64,000 nt of DNA from Stomorhina lunata (taxonomy: Eukaryota; Arthropoda; Insecta; Diptera; Rhiniidae): positions 14,453,224-14,517,223 of the forward strand of contig OW121743.1 of the NCBI GenBank assembly GCA_933228675.1, in the 5' to 3' direction. The position numbers and the translations under genes were made by a program. The notes below the pieces were generated by a model, which saw only the letters and a list, made by a program, of their open reading frames with translations, had not been told where the DNA came from and ran no database searches. Positions within the stretch are counted from its first letter, which is position 1. Every line of letters starts with the position of its first letter. Of this stretch, positions 61,171 to 64,000 are shown in pieces.

Positions 61171-62490
61171 TTGTTAGTCCATGTCTCTCCATGTCTTAGT
61201 CTATGTCTTAGTCTAAGTCTATGTCTATGTCTTAGTCTATGTTTCAGTCTATGTTTTAGTATATAAATTAGTCTATGTCTTAGTCTATGTCTCAGTCCAT
61301 GTCTCAGTCTATGTCTTAGTCTATGTTTTAGTCTATGTCTTAGTCTATGTCTTAGTCTATGTCTTAGTCTATGTCTTAGTCTATGTCTTAGTCTATGTCT
61401 TAGTCTATGTCTTAGTCTATGTCTTAGTCTATGTCTTAGTCTATGTCTTAGTCTATGTCTTAGTCTATGACTTAGTCTATGTCTTAGTCTATGTCTTAGT
61501 CTATATCTTAGTCTATGTCTTAGTCTTTGTCTTATTCTATGTCTTAGTCTATGTCTTAGTCTATGTCTATGTCTTAGTCTATGTCTTAGTCTATGTCTTA
61601 GTCTATGTCTTAGTCTATGTCTTAGTCTATGTCTTAGTCTATGTCTTAGTCTATGTCTTAGTCTATGTCTTAGTCTATGTCTTAGTCTATGTCTTAGTCT
61701 ATGTCTTAGTCTATGTCTTAGTCTATGTCTTAGTCTTTGCCTTATTCTATGTCTTAGTCTATGTCTTAGTCTATGTCTTAGTCTATGTCTTAGTCTATGT
61801 CTTAGTCTATGTCTTAGTCTATGTCTTAGTCTATGTCTTAGTCTATGTCTTAGTCTATGTCTTAGTCTATGTCTTAGTCTATGTCTATGTCTTAGTCTAT
61901 GTCTATGTCTTAGTCTATGTCTATGTCTTAGTCTATGTCTATGTCTATGTCTATGTCTATGTCTATGTCTATGTCTATGTCTATGTCTATGTCTATGTCT
62001 ATGTCTTAGTCTATGTCTATGTCTTAGTCTATGTCTTAGTGTATGTCTTAGTCTATGCCTTAGTCTATGTCTTAGTCTATTTCTCAGTTTATGTCTTAGT
62101 CTATGTCTTATTCTATGACTTAGTCTATGTCTTAGTCTATGTCTTAGTCTATGTCTTAGTCTATGTCTTAGTCTATGTCTTAGTCTATGTCTTAGTCTAT
62201 GTCTTAGTCTATGTCTTAGTCTATGTCTTAGTCTATGTCTTAGTCTATGTCTTAGTCTATGTCTTAGTCTATGTCTTAGTCTATGTCTTAGTCTATGTCT
62301 TAGTCTATGTCTTAGTCTATGTCTTAGTCTATGTCTTAGTCTATGTCTTAGTCTATGTCTTAGTCTATGTCTTAGTCTATGTCTTAGTCTATGTCTTAGT
62401 CTATGTCTTAGTCTATGTTTTAGTCTATGTCTTAGTCTATGTCTTAGTCTATGTCTTAGTCTATGTCTTAGTCTATGTCTTAATCTATGC
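61171..62490. repeat. 12-bp satellite TTAGTCTATGTC, about 105-110 copies
   Basis: A 12-bp unit is repeated for 1.3 kb with few changes. At about 61885-62010 it slips to a 6-bp sub-period (TCTATG)n. As 12 is a multiple of three, a plus-strand frame at 62039-62494 encodes (YVLV)n; this is an artefact. The variants 'cttagtctttg(t/c)cttattctatg' at about 61520 and 61732 mark a duplicated block about 210 bp apart. Confidence 0.97.
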
Positions 62491-63360
62491 TTAGGCTCTA
62501 CTATGGTAAAGGAAAGTTATCGATAACTTTACTATTGTAAAGGAAAGTTATCGATAACTTTACTATTGTAAAGGAAAGTTATCGATAACTTTACTATTGC
62601 AAAGGAAAGTTATCGATAACTTTACTATAGTAAAGGGAATTTATCGATAACTTTACTGTATTTAAGGAAAGTTATCGAAAACTTTACTATAGTAAAGTAA
62701 AGTTATCGATAATTTTACTATAGTAAAGGAAAGTTATCGAAAACTTTACTATAGCAAAGGAAAATTATCGATAAATTTACTATAGTAAAGGAAAGTTATC
62801 GGTAACGTTACTATAGCAAAGAAAGTTATTGATGACTTTACTATTGTAAAGGAAAGTTATCGATAACTTTACTATAGAAAAGGGAACTTATCGAAAACTT
62901 TTCTATAGTATAAGTAAAGAAAGTAAAATAAAGTTATCGATAAATTTACTATAGTAAAGGAAATTTATCGATACCTTTACTATAGTAAAGGATTGTTATC
63001 GATAACATTACTATAGCAAAGAAAGTTATGGATAACTTTACTATAGTAAAGGAAAGTTATCGATAACATTACTATAGTAAAGGCAAGTTATCGATAACTT
63101 TACTAAAGTAAAGGAAAGTTATCGATGACGTTACTATAGCAAAGGAAGTTATCGATAACTTTACTATAGTAAAGGGAAGTTATCGATAACTTTACTATAG
63201 TAAAGGAAAGTTATCGATAACTTTACCGTAGTATAGGAAAATTATCGATAACTTTATTATAGTAAAGGAATGTTATCGATAGCTTTACTATAGTAAAGGA
63301 ATGCTATCGATAACTTTACTATAGTAAAGGAAGGTATTAGATAACTTTCCTTTACTTAAA
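62491..63360. repeat. 31-bp satellite AAAGTTATCGATAACTTT + TTTACTATAGTAAA
   Basis: About 28 monomers of 31 bp, each made of two perfect dyads: AAAGTTATCGATAACTTT (18 bp) and TTTACTATAGTAAA (14 bp). They overlap by sharing 'TTTAC', with 'GG' between. I count about 19 intact TATCGATA octamers, mostly at multiples of 31 bp. TATCGATA is the DRE core bound by DREF in Drosophila and contains the CGATA motif bound by BEAF-32 (established for Drosophila; not shown here). The array is inserted within the 12-bp satellite. Confidence 0.95.
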
Positions 63361-63525
63361 CGATATCTATATCTTAGTCTATTTCTTATTCTATATCTGA
63401 ATCTTTGTTTTTGTCAATTTCCTAGCCTAAGTCTTAGTCTTTATCTTAGTCTTTATCTTAGTCTTTATCTTAGTCTTTATCTTAGTATATTCCTTAGTCT
63501 ATGTCTATGTCTTAGTCTATGTCTT
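63361..63525. repeat. Degenerate remainder of the 12-bp satellite
   Basis: 'tcttagtctttatcttagtc' and 'agtctatgtctatgtcttag' resume here in the same orientation as 61171-62490, so the TATCGATA array interrupts an older, longer 12-bp array. Confidence 0.8.
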
Positions 63526-64000
63526 ATGATGTCTTCTTCCATTAATTTGAAAATTTTTAATATTTCTTTAATCGCATCTTAATCATTTATATTACTTTTC
63601 ATTTTCTTTTGTTATTCAATAAATTATATCATAAAAGTTTTCCTGTTTTGTGTAATCATCTGCTTTTAAAATCTCTTAGTTTTTTTTTTTTTTTTTGTTA
63701 CTAAAATTTTAAGCACAAAAAAATTGCCTACACTCAGCCAATAATAATGAGAAATTATTAACAAAAAAATAAAGAAGAAAAGCTAAAAAAACTCAAAGAG
63801 TTTTCCTTGTTAAAACAAGTGTTAAAGAGGAAAAATGATTGTCATCATCTTCATTTACTTCAGCTGAGGCATTAGCCGCATGCCTCAGCTGCAGCCCCAG
63901 TCCCAGCTCCAGCTCCAGCTTTAAAGATGATGTCGTACGATCAGGAAGTATTTGGAAAATGCAATAAAAACATGTTTTTCTCATATTAAATGATTTTTTA
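63526..64000. other. Single-copy DNA at the window edge; possible minus-strand exon
   Basis: 63800-63960 is much richer in GC than its surroundings. On the minus strand a 63-codon frame (63984-63793) contains KLELELGLGLQLRHAANASA followed by an acidic EVNEDDD stretch. The alternative frame gives a Gly/Ala-rich peptide that stops sooner. (GCTGGA)n makes either frame low-complexity. No family recognised; it may be an exon, UTR or conserved noncoding DNA. Confidence 0.2.
63861..63891. other. Perfect 10-bp hairpin CAGCTGAGGC / GCCTCAGCTG
   Basis: The arms at 63861-63870 and 63882-63891 are exact reverse complements with an 11-base loop. Each arm contains the E-box CAGCTG. It may be a structured RNA element or paired E-boxes. 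Confidence 0.75.

Noticed and set aside
62039..62494. 151-codon (YVLV)n frame
   Set aside because: A 12-bp satellite read in a stop-free frame.
14181..63360. CRISPR array
   Set aside because: Units are contiguous tandem copies with no unique spacers, and the DNA is eukaryotic in character with no cas genes.

Overview
The window is AT-rich eukaryotic DNA, most likely from a higher fly (Diptera: Brachycera). The clue is positions 1-1420: they carry the 'gggagctatggtcaaatg...gaaccgatttt' block and the 'cagacagacagacat ... ttcatgaggattcagaatatata' tail, which I remember as a very common dispersed repeat in muscoid flies (from memory, not searched). No protein-coding gene, rRNA or tRNA can be identified. 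Roughly 70 % of the window (my estimate from array lengths) is tandem repeat; the rest is AT-rich single-copy DNA in blocks of 0.5-2 kb.

Layout: dispersed-element remnant (1-1825); ~290-bp array (1826-3480), a single-copy block with a possible first exon (4011-4224), and the same family inverted as 542-bp units (4651-6560); TTCGAA-palindrome arrays in opposite orientations (6640-8660 and 9830-12690); 31-bp CTATAG satellites in opposite orientations (14181-16322 and 17451-19430); an 11-bp satellite (20246-21258) next to a diverged 31-bp satellite (21270-23035); a 16-bp satellite pair in opposite orientations (24240-25085 and 28126-30860) enclosing ~185-bp and 296-bp arrays; a ~160-bp array flanked by inverted repeats (31661-34660); a 33-bp satellite (35545-40830) facing an inverted 31-bp relative (41686-44755); a GCGATCGC satellite (45841-48390); 33-bp and 31-bp TATCGAAAA satellites (49325-51880, 53536-57690, 57690-59285); a 12-bp TTAGTCTATGTC satellite (61171-62490) interrupted by a 31-bp TATCGATA satellite (62491-63360).

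Two themes unify the window. (1) Most short satellites have monomers of 31-33 bp, or 16 bp (about half that), built from two short dyads; the hexamer CTATAG is the centre of one dyad in at least eight different arrays. The second dyad (CGATCG, ATCGAT and others) varies between arrays, in one case by matched changes on both arms. (2) Related arrays repeatedly occur as inverted pairs around a short single-copy block, a fold-back architecture seen five times from 1.8 to 45 kb.

The long open frames inside the arrays are artefacts of stop-free monomers whose length is a multiple of three, or becomes one over a few copies. The best gene-like signals are a possible ATG-free first exon with initiator, downstream promoter element and a consensus donor (4011-4224, + strand), a 42-bp segment with good splice sites (59919-59960, + strand), and a 3' splice site followed by an open frame on the minus strand (53067-53362). 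A working inference is that the window is intronic or intergenic heterochromatin-like DNA, possibly the first intron of a gene with a giant satellite-filled intron.
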